From Tritrichomonas musculus (Eukaryota; Parabasalia; Tritrichomonadida; Tritrichomonadidae): a stretch of 64,000 bases of DNA. Location: positions 310,001-374,000 of the forward strand of contig JAPFFF010000017.1 of assembly GCA_039105265.1 (NCBI GenBank). The letters run 5' to 3'. Below the pieces are notes generated by a model that had not been told where the DNA came from, did not search any database, and saw only the letters and a list, made by a program, of their open reading frames with translations. Of this stretch, positions 36,490 through 51,400 are shown piece by piece. The first letter of the stretch is position 1; every line of letters begins with the position of its first letter. The translations under genes were made by a program, and so were the position numbers.

Positions 36490-39400
36490 ATGGGCATAAA
36501 TTATTCTACAACTCAAGATCAAGTGCAACATAAACAACAGCATAAATCAAAATCCGATGACAGTTCAGACGATTTCTCACAATCTAATCAAAATTTTGCT
36601 GATAATAATGATGACCAAAATATATCTGATAATCAAGATCAGTTTTCGTATAAACAACAGCATAAATCAAAATCCGATGACAGTTCAGACGATTTCTCAC
36701 AATCTAATCAAAATTTTGCTGATAATAATGATGACCAAAATATATCTGATAATCAAGATCAGTTTTCGTATAAACAACAGCATAAATCAAAATCCGATGA
36801 CAGTTCAGACGATTTCTCACAATCTAATCAAAATTTCCTGCAATTAAATCGATCTAATGTTAGATCATCAATTCATAACATTCAAACACTGCAATCACCA
36901 AATCAAGTTCATAATTTACCACCAATTCAAGGTGTGCAGATACTTCAGCCGCCAAATCAAGTTCATAATTCACCACCAATTAGCACAATGCAGATACTTC
37001 AGCCGCCAAATCAAGTTTATAATTCACCACCAATTCAAGGTGTGCGAATACTTCAGCCGCCAAATCAAGTTCATAATTCACCACCAATTAGCACAATGCA
37101 GATACTTCAGCCGCCAAATCAAGTTCATAATTCACCACCAATTCAAGGTGTGCGAATACTTCAGCCGCCAAATCAAGTTCATAATTCACCACCAATTAGC
37201 ACAATGCAGATACTTCAGCCGCCAAATCAAGTTTATAATTCACCACCAATTCAAGGTGTGCGAATACTTCAGCCGCCAAATCAAGTTCATAATTCACCAC
37301 CAATTAGCACAATGCAGATACTTCAGCCGCCAAATCAAGTTCATAATTCACCACCAATTCAAGGTGTGCGAATACTTCAGCCGCCAAATCAAGTTCATAA
37401 TTCACCACCAATTAGCACAATGCAGATACTTCAGCCGCCAAATCAAGTTCATAATTCACCACCAATTCAAGGTGTGCGAATACTTCAGCCGCCAAATCAA
37501 GTTCATAATTCACCACCAATTAGCACAATGCAGATACTTCAGCCGCCAAATCAAGTTTATAATTCACCACCAATTCAAGGTGTGCGAATACTTCAACCGC
37601 CAAATCAAGTTCATAATTCACCACCAATTAGCACAATGCAGATACTTCAGCCTCCAAATCAAGTTTATAATTCACCACCAATTAGCACAATGCAGATACT
37701 TCAGCCGCCAAATCAAGTTCATAATTCACCACCAATTAGCACAATGCAGATACTTCAGCCTCCAAATCAAGTTTATAATTCACCACCAATTAGCACAATG
37801 CAGATACTTCAGCCGCCAAATCAAGTTCATAATTTACCACCAATTCAAGGTGTGCAGATACTTCAGCCGCCAAATCAAGTTCATAATTCACCACCAATTA
37901 GCACAATGCAGATACTTCAGCCGCCAAATCAAGTTCATAATTTACCACCAATTCAAGGTGTCCAGATACTTCAGCCGCCAAATCAAGTTTATAATTCACC
38001 ACCAATTAGCACAATGCAGATACTTCAGCCGCCAAATCAAGTTCATAATTCACCACCAATTCAAGGTGTGCGAATACTTCAACCGCCAAATCAAGTTCAT
38101 AATTCACCACCAATTAGCACAATGCAGATACTTCAGCCGCCAAATCAAGTTCATAATTCACCACCAATTAGCACAATGCAGATACTTCAGCCGCCAAATC
38201 AAGTTCATAATTCACCACCAATTCAAGGTGTGCAGATACTTCAGCCGCCAAATCAAGTTCATAATTCACCACCAATTAGCACAATGCAGATACTTCAGCC
38301 GCCAAATCAAGTTTATAATTCACCACCAATTCAAGGTGTGCGAATACTTCAGCCGCCAAATCAAGTTTATAATTCACCACCAATTAGCACAATGCAGATA
38401 CTTCAGCCGCCAAATCAAGTTTATAATTCACCACCAATTCAAGGTGTGCGAATACTTCAGCCGCCAAATCAAGTTCATAATTCACCACCAATTAGCACAA
38501 TGCAGATACTTCAGCCGCCAAATCAAGTTCATAATTCACCACCAATTAGCACAATGCAGATACTTCAGCCGCCAAATCAAGTTCATAATTTACCACCAAT
38601 TCAAGGTGTCCAGATACTTCAGCCGCCAAATCAAGTTTATAATTCACCACCAATTAGCACAATGCAGATACTTCAGCCGCCAAATCAAGTTCATAATTCA
38701 CCACCAATTCAAGGTGTGCGAATACTTCAACCGCCAAATCAAGTTCATAATTCACCACCAATTAGCACAATGCAGATACTTCAGCCGCCAAATCAAGTTC
38801 ATAATTCACCACCAATTAGCACAATGCAGATACTTCAGCCGCCAAATCAAGTTCATAATTCACCACCAATTCAAGGTGTCCAGATACTTCAGCCGCCAAA
38901 TCAAGTTCATAATTCACCACCAATTAGCACAATGCAGATACTTCAGCCGCCAAATCAAGTTCATAATTTACCACCAATTCAAGGTGTGCGAATACTTCAG
39001 CCGCCAAATCAAGTTCATAATTCACCACCAATTAGCACAATGCAGATACTTCAGCCGCCAAATCAAGTTTATAATTCACCACCAATTAGCACAATGCAGA
39101 TACTTCAGCCGCCAAATCAAGTTCATAATTCACCACCAATTAGCACAATGCAGATACTTCAGCCGCCAAATCAAGTTTATAATTCACCACCAATTCAAGG
39201 TGTGCGAATACTTCAGCCGCCAAATCAAGTTCATAATTCACCACCAATTAGCACAATGCAGATACTTCAGCCGCCAAATCAAGTTCATAATTTACCACCA
39301 ATTCAAGGTGTCCAGATACTTCAGCCGCCAAATCAAGTTCATAATTCACCACCAATTAGCACAATGCAGATACTTCAGCCGCCAAATCAAGTTCATAATT

Positions 39401-42400
39401 CACCACCAATTAGCACAATGCAGATACTTCAGCCTCCAAATCAAGTTTATAATTCACCACCAATTAGCACAATGCAGATACTTCAGCCGCCAAATCAAGT
39501 TCATAATTTACCACCAATTCAAGGTGTGCAGATACTTCAGCCGCCAAATCAAGTTCATAATTCACCACCAATTAGCACAATGCAGATACTTCAGCCGCCA
39601 AATCAAGTTCATAATTCACCACCAATTAGCACAATGCAGATACTTCAGCCTCCAAATCAAGTTTATAATTCACCACCAATTAGCACAATGCAGATACTTC
39701 AGCCGCCAAATCAAGTTCATAATTTACCACCAATTCAAGGTGTGCAGATACTTCAGCCGCCAAATCAAGTTCATAATTCACCACCAATTAGCACAATGCA
39801 GATACTTCAGCCGCCAAATCAAGTTCATAATTTACCACCAATTCAAGGTGTCCAGATACTTCAGCCGCCAAATCAAGTTTATAATTCACCACCAATTAGC
39901 ACAATGCAGATACTTCAGCCGCCAAATCAAGTTTATAATTCACCACCAATTAGCACAATGCAGATACTTCAGCCGCCAAATCAAGTTCATAATTCACCAC
40001 CAATTAGCACAATGCAGATACTTCAGCCGCCAAATCAAGTTCATAATTCACCACCAATTAGCACAATGCAGATACTTCAGCCGCCAAATCAAGTTCATAA
40101 TTTACCACCAATTCAAGGTGTGCGAATACTTCAGCCGCCAAATCAAGTTCATAATTTACCACCAATTCAAGGTGTGCGAATACTTCAGCCGCCAAATCAA
40201 GTTCATAATTCACCACCAATTAGCACAATGCAGATACTTCAGCCGCCAAATCAAGTTCATAATTCACCACCAATTCAAGGTGTGCGAATACTTCAGCCGC
40301 CAAATCAAGTTCATAATTCACCACCAATTAGCACAATGCAGATACTTCAGCCGCCAAATCAAGTTTATAATTCACCACCAATTCAAGGTGTGCAGATACT
40401 TCAGCCGCCAAATCAAGTTCATAATTCACCACCAATTCAAGGTGTGCGAATACTTCAGCCGCCAAATCAAGTTCATAATTTACCACCAATTCAAGGTGTG
40501 CAGATACTTCAGCCGCCAAATCAAGTTCATAATTCACCACCAATTAGCACAATGCAGATACTTCAGCCGCCAAATCAAGTTCATAATTCACCACCAATTA
40601 GCACAATGCAGATACTTCAGCCGCCAAATCAAGTTCATAATTCACCACCAATTCAAGGTGTGCGAATACTTCAGCCGCCAAATCAAGTTCATAATTCACC
40701 ACCAATTCAAGGTGTGCGAATACTTCAGCCGCCAAATCAAGTTCATAATTTACCACCAATTCAAGGTGTGCGAATACTTCAGCCGCCAAATCAAGTTCAT
40801 AATTTACCACCAATTAGCACAATGCAGATACTTCAGCCGCCAAATCAAGTTCATAATTCACCACCAATTAGCACAATGCAGATACTTCAGCCGCCAAATC
40901 AAGTTCATAATTTACCACCAATTCAAGGTGTCCAGATACTTCAGCCGCCAAATCAAGTTCATAATTCACCACCAATTAGCACAATGCAGATACTTCAGCC
41001 GCCAAATCAAGTTTATAATTCACCACCAATTAGCACAATGCAGATACTTCAGCCGCCAAATCAAGTTCATAATTTACCACCAATTCAAGGTGTGCGAATA
41101 CTTCAGCCGCCAAATCAAGTTCATAATTCACCACCAATTAGCACAATGCAGATACTTCAGCCGCCAAATCAAGTTCATAATTCACCACCAATTAGCACAA
41201 TGCAGATACTTCAGCCGCCAAATCAAGTTTATAATTCACTACCAATTCAAGGTGTGCGAATACTTCAACCGCCAAATCAAGTTCATAATTCACCACCAAT
41301 TAGCACAATGCAGATACTTCAGCCGCCAAATCAAGTTTATAATTCACCACCAATTCAAGGTGTCCAGATACTTCAGCCGCCAAATCAAGTTCATAATTCA
41401 CCACCAATTAGCACAATGCAGATACTTCAGCCGCCAAATCAAATTTATAATTCACCACCAATTAGCACAATGCAGATACTTCAGCCGCCAAATCAAGTTT
41501 ATAATTCACCACCAATTAGCACAATGCAGATACTTCAGCCGCCAAATCAAGTTCATAATTTACCACCAATTCAAGGTGTGCGAATACTTCAGCCGCCAAA
41601 TCAAGTTCATAATTCACCACCAATTCAAGGTGTGCGAATACTTCAGCCGCCAAATCAAGTTCATAATTCACCACCAATTAGCACAATGCAGATACTTCAG
41701 CCGCCAAATCAAGTTTATAATTCACCACCAATTAGCACAATGCAGATACTTCAGCCGCCAAATCAAGTTCATAATTCACCACCAATTAGCACAATGCAGA
41801 TACTTCAGCCGCCAAATCAAGTTCATAATTCACCACCAATTAGCACAATGCAGATACTTCAGCCGCCAAATCAAGTTTATAATTCACCACCAATTCAAGG
41901 TGTGCGAATACTTCAACCGCCAAATCAAGTTCATAATTCACCACCAATTAGCACAATGCAGATACTTCAGCCGCCAAATCAAGTTCATAATTCACCACCA
42001 ATTAGCACAATGCAGATACTTCAGCCTCCAAATCAAGTTTATAATTCACCACCAATTAGCACAATGCAGATACTTCAGCCGCCAAATCAAGTTCATAATT
42101 TACCACCAATTCAAGGTGTGCAGATACTTCAGCCGCCAAATCAAGTTCATAATTCACCACCAATTAGCACAATGCAGATACTTCAGCCGCCAAATCAAGT
42201 TCATAATTTACCACCAATTCAAGGTGTCCAGATACTTCAGCCGCCAAATCAAGTTTATAATTCACCACCAATTAGCACAATGCAGATACTTCAGCCGCCA
42301 AATCAAGTTTATAATTCACCACCAATTAGCACAATGCAGATACTTCAGCCGCCAAATCAAGTTCATAATTCACCACCAATTAGCACAATGCAGATACTTC

Positions 42401-45400
42401 AGCCGCCAAATCAAGTTCATAATTCACCACCAATTAGCACAATGCAGATACTTCAGCCGCCAAATCAAGTTCATAATTTACCACCAATTCAAGGTGTGCG
42501 AATACTTCAGCCGCCAAATCAAGTTCATAATTTACCACCAATTCAAGGTGTGCGAATACTTCAGCCGCCAAATCAAGTTCATAATTCACCACCAATTAGC
42601 ACAATGCAGATACTTCAGCCGCCAAATCAAGTTCATAATTCACCACCAATTCAAGGTGTGCGAATACTTCAGCCGCCAAATCAAGTTCATAATTCACCAC
42701 CAATTAGCACAATGCAGATACTTCAGCCGCCAAATCAAGTTTATAATTCACCACCAATTCAAGGTGTGCAGATACTTCAGCCGCCAAATCAAGTTCATAA
42801 TTCACCACCAATTCAAGGTGTGCGAATACTTCAGCCGCCAAATCAAGTTCATAATTTACCACCAATTCAAGGTGTGCAGATACTTCAGCCGCCAAATCAA
42901 GTTCATAATTCACCACCAATTAGCACAATGCAGATACTTCAGCCGCCAAATCAAGTTCATAATTCACCACCAATTAGCACAATGCAGATACTTCAGCCGC
43001 CAAATCAAGTTCATAATTCACCACCAATTCAAGGTGTGCGAATACTTCAGCCGCCAAATCAAGTTCATAATTCACCACCAATTCAAGGTGTGCGAATACT
43101 TCAGCCGCCAAATCAAGTTCATAATTTACCACCAATTCAAGGTGTGCGAATACTTCAGCCGCCAAATCAAGTTCATAATTTACCACCAATTAGCACAATG
43201 CAGATACTTCAGCCGCCAAATCAAGTTCATAATTCACCACCAATTAGCACAATGCAGATACTTCAGCCGCCAAATCAAGTTCATAATTCACCACCAATTC
43301 AAGGTGTGCAGATACTTCAGCCGCCAAATCAAGTTCATAATTCACCACCAATTAGCACAATGCAGATACTTCAGCCGCCAAATCAAGTTTATAATTCACC
43401 ACCAATTAGCACAATGCAGATACTTCAGCCGCCAAATCAAGTTCATAATTTACCACCAATTCAAGGTGTGCGAATACTTCAGCCGCCAAATCAAGTTCAT
43501 AATTCACCACCAATTAGCACAATGCAGATACTTCAGCCGCCAAATCAAGTTCATAATTCACCACCAATTAGCACAATGCAGATACTTCAGCCGCCAAATC
43601 AAGTTTATAATTCACCACCAATTAGCACAATGCAGATACTTCAGCCGCCAAATCAAGTTCATAATTCACCACCAATTAGCACAATGCAGATACTTCAGCC
43701 GCCAAATCAAGTTCATAATTCACCACCAATTAGCACAATGCAGATACTTCAGCCGCCAAATCAAGTTCATAATTTACCACCAATTCAAGGTGTGCGAATA
43801 CTTCAGCCGCCAAATCAAGTTCATAATTCACCACCAATTAGCACAATGCAGATACTTCAGCCGCCAAATCAAGTTCATAATTCACCACCAATTAGCACAA
43901 TGCAGATACTTCAGCCGCCAAATCAAGTTCATAATTCACCACCAATTCAAGGTGTGCGAATACTTCAACCGCCAAATCAAGTTCATAATTCACCACCAAT
44001 TAGCACAATGCAGATACTTCAGCCGCCAAATCAAGTTCATAATTCACCACCAATTAGCACAATGCAGATACTTCAGCCGCCAAATCAAGTTCATAATTCA
44101 CCACCAATTAGCACAATGCAGATACTTCAGCCTCCAAATCAAGTTTATAATTCACCACCAATTAGCACAATGCAGATACTTCAGCCGCCAAATCAAGTTC
44201 ATAATTTACCACCAATTCAAGGTGTGCAGATACTTCAGCCGCCAAATCAAGTTCATAATTCACCACCAATTAGCACAATGCAGATACTTCAGCCGCCAAA
44301 TCAAGTTCATAATTCACCACCAATTAGCACAATGCAGATACTTCAGCCGCCAAATCAAGTTCATAATTCACCACCAATTAGCACAATGCAGATACTTCAG
44401 CCGCCAAATCAAGTTTATAATTCACCACCAATTCAAGGTGTGCGAATACTTCAACCGCCAAATCAAGTTCATAATTCACCACCAATTAGCACAATGCAGA
44501 TACTTCAGCCGCCAAATCAAGTTTATAATTCACCACCAATTCAAGGTGTGCGAATACTTCAACCGCCAAATCAAGTTCATAATTCACCACCAATTAGCAC
44601 AATGCAGATACTTCAGCCTCCAAATCAAGTTCATAATTCACCACCAATTAGCACAATGCAGATACTTCAGCCGCCAAATCAAGTTCATAATTTACCACCA
44701 ATTCAAGGTGTGCAGATACTTCAGCCGCCAAATCAAGTTCATAATTCACCACCAATTAGCACAATGCAGATACTTCAGCCGCCAAATCAAGTTCATAATT
44801 TACCACCAATTCAAGGTGTCCAGATACTTCAGCCGCCAAATCAAGTTTATAATTCACCACCAATTAGCACAATGCAGATACTTCAGCCGCCAAATCAAGT
44901 TTATAATTCACCACCAATTAGCACAATGCAGATACTTCAGCCGCCAAATCAAGTTCATAATTCACCACCAATTAGCACAATGCAGATACTTCAGCCGCCA
45001 AATCAAGTTCATAATTCACCACCAATTAGCACAATGCAGATACTTCAGCCGCCAAATCAAGTTCATAATTCACCACCAATTAGCACAATGCAGATACTTC
45101 AGCCGCCAAATCAAGTTCATAATTTACCACCAATTCAAGGTGTGCGAATACTTCAGCCGCCAAATCAAGTTCATAATTCACCACCAATTAGCACAATGCA
45201 GATACTTCAGCCGCCAAATCAAGTTCATAATTCACCACCAATTAGCACAATGCAGATACTTCAGCCGCCAAATCAAGTTCATAATTCACCACCAATTCAA
45301 GGTGTGCGAATACTTCAGCCGCCAAATCAAGTTCATAATTCACCACCAATTAGCACAATGCAGATACTTCAGCCGCCAAATCAAGTTCATAATTCACCAC

Positions 45401-48400
45401 CAATTAGCACAATGCAGATACTTCAGCCGCCAAATCAAGTTCATAATTCACCACCAATTAGCACAATGCAGATACTTCAGCCGCCAAATCAAGTTCATAA
45501 TTCACCACCAATTAGCACAATGCAGATACTTCAGCCGCCAAATCAAGTTCATAATTTACCACCAATTCAAGGTGTGCAGATACTTCAGCCGCCAAATCAA
45601 GTTCATAATTCACCACCAATTAGCACAATGCAGATACTTCAGCCGCCAAATCAAGTTCATAATTCACCACCAATTCAAGGTGTGCAGATACTTCAGCCGC
45701 CAAATCAAGTTCATAATTCACCACCAATTAGCACAATGCAGATACTTCAGCCGCCAAATCAAGTTTATAATTCACCACCAATTAGCACAATGCAGATACT
45801 TCAGCCGCCAAATCAAGTTCATAATTTACCACCAATTCAAGGTGTCCAGATACTTCAGCCGCCAAATCAAGTTCATAATTCACCACCAATTAGCACAATG
45901 CAGATACTTCAGCCTCCAAATCAAGTTTATAATTCACCACCAATTAGCACAATGCAGATACTTCAGCCGCCAAATCAAGTTCATAATTTACCACCAATTC
46001 AAGGTGTGCAGATACTTCAGCCGCCAAATCAAGTTCATAATTCACCACCAATTAGCACAATGCAGATACTTCAGCCGCCAAATCAAGTTCATAATTCACC
46101 ACCAATTAGCACAATGCAGATACTTCAGCCGCCAAATCAAGTTTATAATTCACCACCAATTAGCACAATGCAGATACTTCAGCCGCCAAATCAAGTTTAT
46201 AATTCACCACCAATTAGCACAATGCAGATACTTCAGCCGCCAAATCAAGTTCATAATTTACCACCAATTCAAGGTGTGCAGATACTTCAGCCGCCAAATC
46301 AAGTTCATAATTCACCACCAATTAGCACAATGCAGATACTTCAGCCGCCAAATCAAGTTCATAATTTACCACCAATTAGCACAATGCAGATACTTCAGCC
46401 GCCAAATCAAGTTTATAATTCACCACCAATTAGCACAATGCAGATACTTCAGCCGCCAAATCAAGTTCATAATTCACCACCAATTAGCACAATGCAGATA
46501 CTTCAGCCGCCAAATCAAGTTTATAATTCACCACCAATTAGCACAATGCAGATACTTCAGCCGCCAAATCAAGTTCATAATTCACCACCAATTAGCACAA
46601 TGCAGATACTTCAGCCGCCAAATCAAGTTCATAATTCACCACCAATTAGCACAATGCAGATACTTCAGCCGCCAAATCAAGTTCATAATTTACCACCAAT
46701 TCAAGGTGTGCGAATACTTCAGCCGCCAAATCAAGTTCATAATTTACCACCAATTAGCACAATGCAGATACTTCAGCCGCCAAATCAAGTTTATAATTCA
46801 CCACCAATTAGCACAATGCAGATACTTCAGCCGCCAAATCAAGTTCATAATTCACCACCAATTCAAGGTGTGCGAATACTTCAGCCGCCAAATCAAGTTC
46901 ATAATTCACCACCAATTAGCACAATGCAGATACTTCAGCCGCCAAATCAAGTTCATAATTCACCACCAATTAGCACAATGCAGATACTTCAGCCGCCAAA
47001 TCAAGTTCATAATTCACCACCAATTCAAGGTGTGCGAATACTTCAACCGCCAAATCAAGTTCATAATTCACCACCAATTAGCACAATGCAGATACTTCAG
47101 CCGCCAAATCAAGTTCATAATTCACCACCAATTAGCACAATGCAGATACTTCAGCCGCCAAATCAAGTTCATAATTTACCACCAATTCAAGGTGTGCGAA
47201 TACTTCAGCCGCCAAATCAAGTTCATAATTTACCACCAATTCAAGGTGTCCAGATACTTCAGCCGCCAAATCAAGTTTATAATTCACCACCAATTAGCAC
47301 AATGCAGATACTTCAGCCGCCAAATCAAGTTCATAATTCACCACCAATTAGCACAATGCAGATACTTCAGCCGCCAAATCAAGTTCATAATTCACCACCA
47401 ATTAGCACAATGCAGATACTTCAGCCGCCAAATCAAGTTCATAATTCACCACCAATTAGCACAATGCAGATACTTCAGCCGCCAAATCAAGTTCATAATT
47501 CACCACCAATTCAAGGTGTGCGAATACTTCAACCGCCAAATCAAGTTCATAATTCACCACCAATTAGCACAATGCAGATACTTCAGCCGCCAAATCAAGT
47601 TCATAATTCACCACCAATTAGCACAATGCAGATACTTCAGCCGCCAAATCAAGTTTATAATTCACCACCAATTAGCACAATGCAGATACTTCAGCCGCTA
47701 AATCAAGTTCATAATTCACCACCAATTAGCACAATGCAGATACTTCAGCCGCCAAATCAAGTTCATAATTCACCACCAATTAGCACAATGCAGATACTTC
47801 AGCCGCCAAATCAAGTTCATAATTCACCACCAATTCAAGGTGTGCGAATACTTCAACCGCCAAATCAAGTTCATAATTCACCACCAATTAGCACAATGCA
47901 GATACTTCAGCCGCTAAATCAAGTTTATAATTCACCACCAATTAGCACAATGCAGATACTTCAGCCGCCAAATCAAGTTCATAATTCACCACCAATTAGC
48001 ACAATGCAGATACTTCAGCCGCCAAATCAAGTTCATAATTCACCACCAATTCAAGGTGTGCGAATACTTCAACCGCCAAATCAAGTTCATAATTCACCAC
48101 CAATTAGCACAATGCAGATACTTCAGCCGCCAAATCAAGTTTATAATTCACCACCAATTAGCACAATGCAGATACTTCAGCCGCCAAATCAAGTTCATAA
48201 TTCACCACCAATTCAAGGTGTGCGAATACTTCAGCCGCCAAATCAAGTTCATAATTCACCACCAATTAGCACAATGCAGATACTTCAGCCGCCAAATCAA
48301 GTTCATAATTCACCACCAATTAGCACAATGCAGATACTTCAGCCGCCAAATCAAGTTCATAATTCACCACCAATTCAAGGTGTGCGAATACTTCAACCGC

Positions 48401-51400
48401 CAAATCAAGTTCATAATTCACCACCAATTAGCACAATGCAGATACTTCAGCCGCCAAATCAAGTTTATAATTCACCACCAATTCAAGGTGTGCGAATACT
48501 TCAACCGCCAAATCAAGTTCATAATTCACCACCAATTAGCACAATGCAGATACTTCAGCCTCCAAATCAAGTTCATAATTTACCACCAATTCAAGGTGTG
48601 CGAATACTTCAACCGCCAAATCAAGTTCATAATTCACCACCAATTAGCACAATGCAGATACTTCAGCCGCCAAATCAAGTTTATAATTCACCACCAATTA
48701 GCACAATGCAGATACTTCAGCCGCCAAATCAAGTTCATAATTCACCACCAATTAGCACAATGCAGATACTTCAGCCTCCAAATCAAGTTTATAATTCACC
48801 ACCAATTAGCACAATGCAGATACTTCAGCCGCCAAATCAAGTTCATAATTTACCACCAATTCAAGGTGTGCAGATACTTCAGCCGCCAAATCAAGTTCAT
48901 AATTCACCACCAATTAGCACAATGCAGATACTTCAGCCGCCAAATCAAGTTCATAATTTACCACCAATTCAAGGTGTCCAGATACTTCAGCCGCCAAATC
49001 AAGTTTATAATTCACCACCAATTAGCACAATGCAGATACTTCAGCCGCCAAATCAAGTTCATAATTCACCACCAATTCAAGGTGTGCGAATACTTCAACC
49101 GCCAAATCAAGTTCATAATTCACCACCAATTAGCACAATGCAGATACTTCAGCCGCCAAATCAAGTTCATAATTCACCACCAATTAGCACAATGCAGATA
49201 CTTCAGCCGCCAAATCAAGTTCATAATTCACCACCAATTCAAGGTGTCCAGATACTTCAGCCGCCAAATCAAGTTCATAATTCACCACCAATTAGCACAA
49301 TGCAGATACTTCAGCCGCCAAATCAAGTTCATAATTCACCACCAATTAGCACAATGCAGATACTTCAGCCGCCAAATCAAGTTCATAATTTACCACCAAT
49401 TCAAGGTGTGCGAATACTTCAGCCGCCAAATCAAGTTCATAATTTACCACCAATTAGCACAATGCAGATACTTCAGCCGCCAAATCAAGTTTATAATTCA
49501 CCACCAATTAGCACAATGCAGATACTTCAGCCGCCAAATCAAGTTCATAATTCACCACCAATTAGCACAATGCAGATACTTCAGCCGCCAAATCAAGTTT
49601 ATAATTCACCACCAATTAGCACAATGCAGATACTTCAGCCGCCAAATCAAGTTCATAATTCACCACCAATTAGCACAATGCAGATACTTCAGCCGCCAAA
49701 TCAAGTTCATAATTTACCACCAATTAGCACAATGCAGATACTTCAGCCGCCAAATCAAGTTCATAATTCACCACCAATTCAAGGTGTGCGAATACTTCAG
49801 CCGCCAAATCAAGTTCATAATTCACCACCAATTAGCACAATGCAGATACTTCAGCCGCCAAATCAAGTTCATAATTCACCACCAATTCAAGGTGTGCGAA
49901 TACTTCAGCCGCCAAATCAAGTTCATAATTCACCACCAATTAGCACAATGCAGATACTTCAGCCGCCAAATCAAGTTTATAATTCACCACCAATTAGCAC
50001 AATGCAGATACTTCAGCCGCCAAATCAAGTTCATAATTCACCACCAATTCAAGGTGTGCGAATACTTCAGCCGCCAAATCAAGTTCATAATTCACCACCA
50101 ATTAGCACAATGCAGATACTTCAGCCGCCAAATCAAGTTCATAATTTACCACCAATTCAAGGTGTGCGAATACTTCAGCCGCCAAATCAAGTTCATAATT
50201 CACCACCAATTAGCACAATGCAGATACTTCAGCCGCCAAATCAAGTTCATAATTCACCACCAATTAGCACAATGCAGATACTTCAGCCGCCAAATCAAGT
50301 TTATAATTCACCACCAATTAGCACAATGCAGATACTTCAGCCGCCAAATCAAGTTCATAATTCACCACCAATTCAAGGTGTGCGAATACTTCAACCGCCA
50401 AATCAAGTTCATAATTCACCACCAATTAGCACAATGCAGATACTTCAGCCGCCAAATCAAGTTTATAATTCACCACCAATTCAAGGTGTGCGAATACTTC
50501 AACCGCCAAATCAAGTTCATAATTCACCACCAATTAGCACAATGCAGATACTTCAGCCTCCAAATCAAGTTTATAATTCACCACCAATTAGCACAATGCA
50601 GATACTTCAGCCGCCAAATCAAGTTCATAATTCACCACCAATTCAAGGTGTGCAGATACTTCAGCCGCCAAATCAAGTTCATAATTCACCACCAATTAGC
50701 ACAATGCAGATACTTCAGCCGCCAAATCAAGTTCATAATTTACCACCAATTCAAGGTGTCCAGATACTTCAGCCGCCAAATCAAGTTTATAATTCACCAC
50801 CAATTAGCACAATGCAGATACTTCAGCCGCCAAATCAAGTTTATAATTCACCACCAATTAGCACAATGCAGATACTTCAGCCGCCAAATCAAGTTCATAA
50901 TTCACCACCAATTAGCACAATGCAGATACTTCAGCCGCCAAATCAAGTTCATAATTCACCACCAATTAGCACAATGCAGATACTTCAGCCGCCAAATCAA
51001 GTTCATAATTCACCACCAATTAGCACAATGCAGATACTTCAGCCGCCAAATCAAGTTCATAATTTACCACCAATTCAAGGTGTGCGAATACTTCAGCCGC
51101 CAAATCAAGTTCATAATTCACCACCAATTAGCACAATGCAGATACTTCAGCCGCCAAATCAAGTTCATAATTCACCACCAATTAGCACAATGCAGATACT
51201 TCAGCCGCCAAATCAAGTTCATAATTCACCACCAATTCAAGGTGTGCGAATACTTCAACCGCCAAATCAAGTTCATAATTCACCACCAATTAGCACAATG
51301 CAGATACTTCAGCCGCCAAATCAAGTTCATAATTCACCACCAATTAGCACAATGCAGATACTTCAGCCGCCAAATCAAGTTCATAATTCACCACCAATTA

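Noticed and set aside
36557-36847. 96-codon plus-strand frame (MTVQTISHNLIKILLIIMM repeats) suggesting a membrane protein
   Set aside because: It is an out-of-frame reading of the 120-bp repeat that encodes the acidic head of the giant Pro-rich protein.
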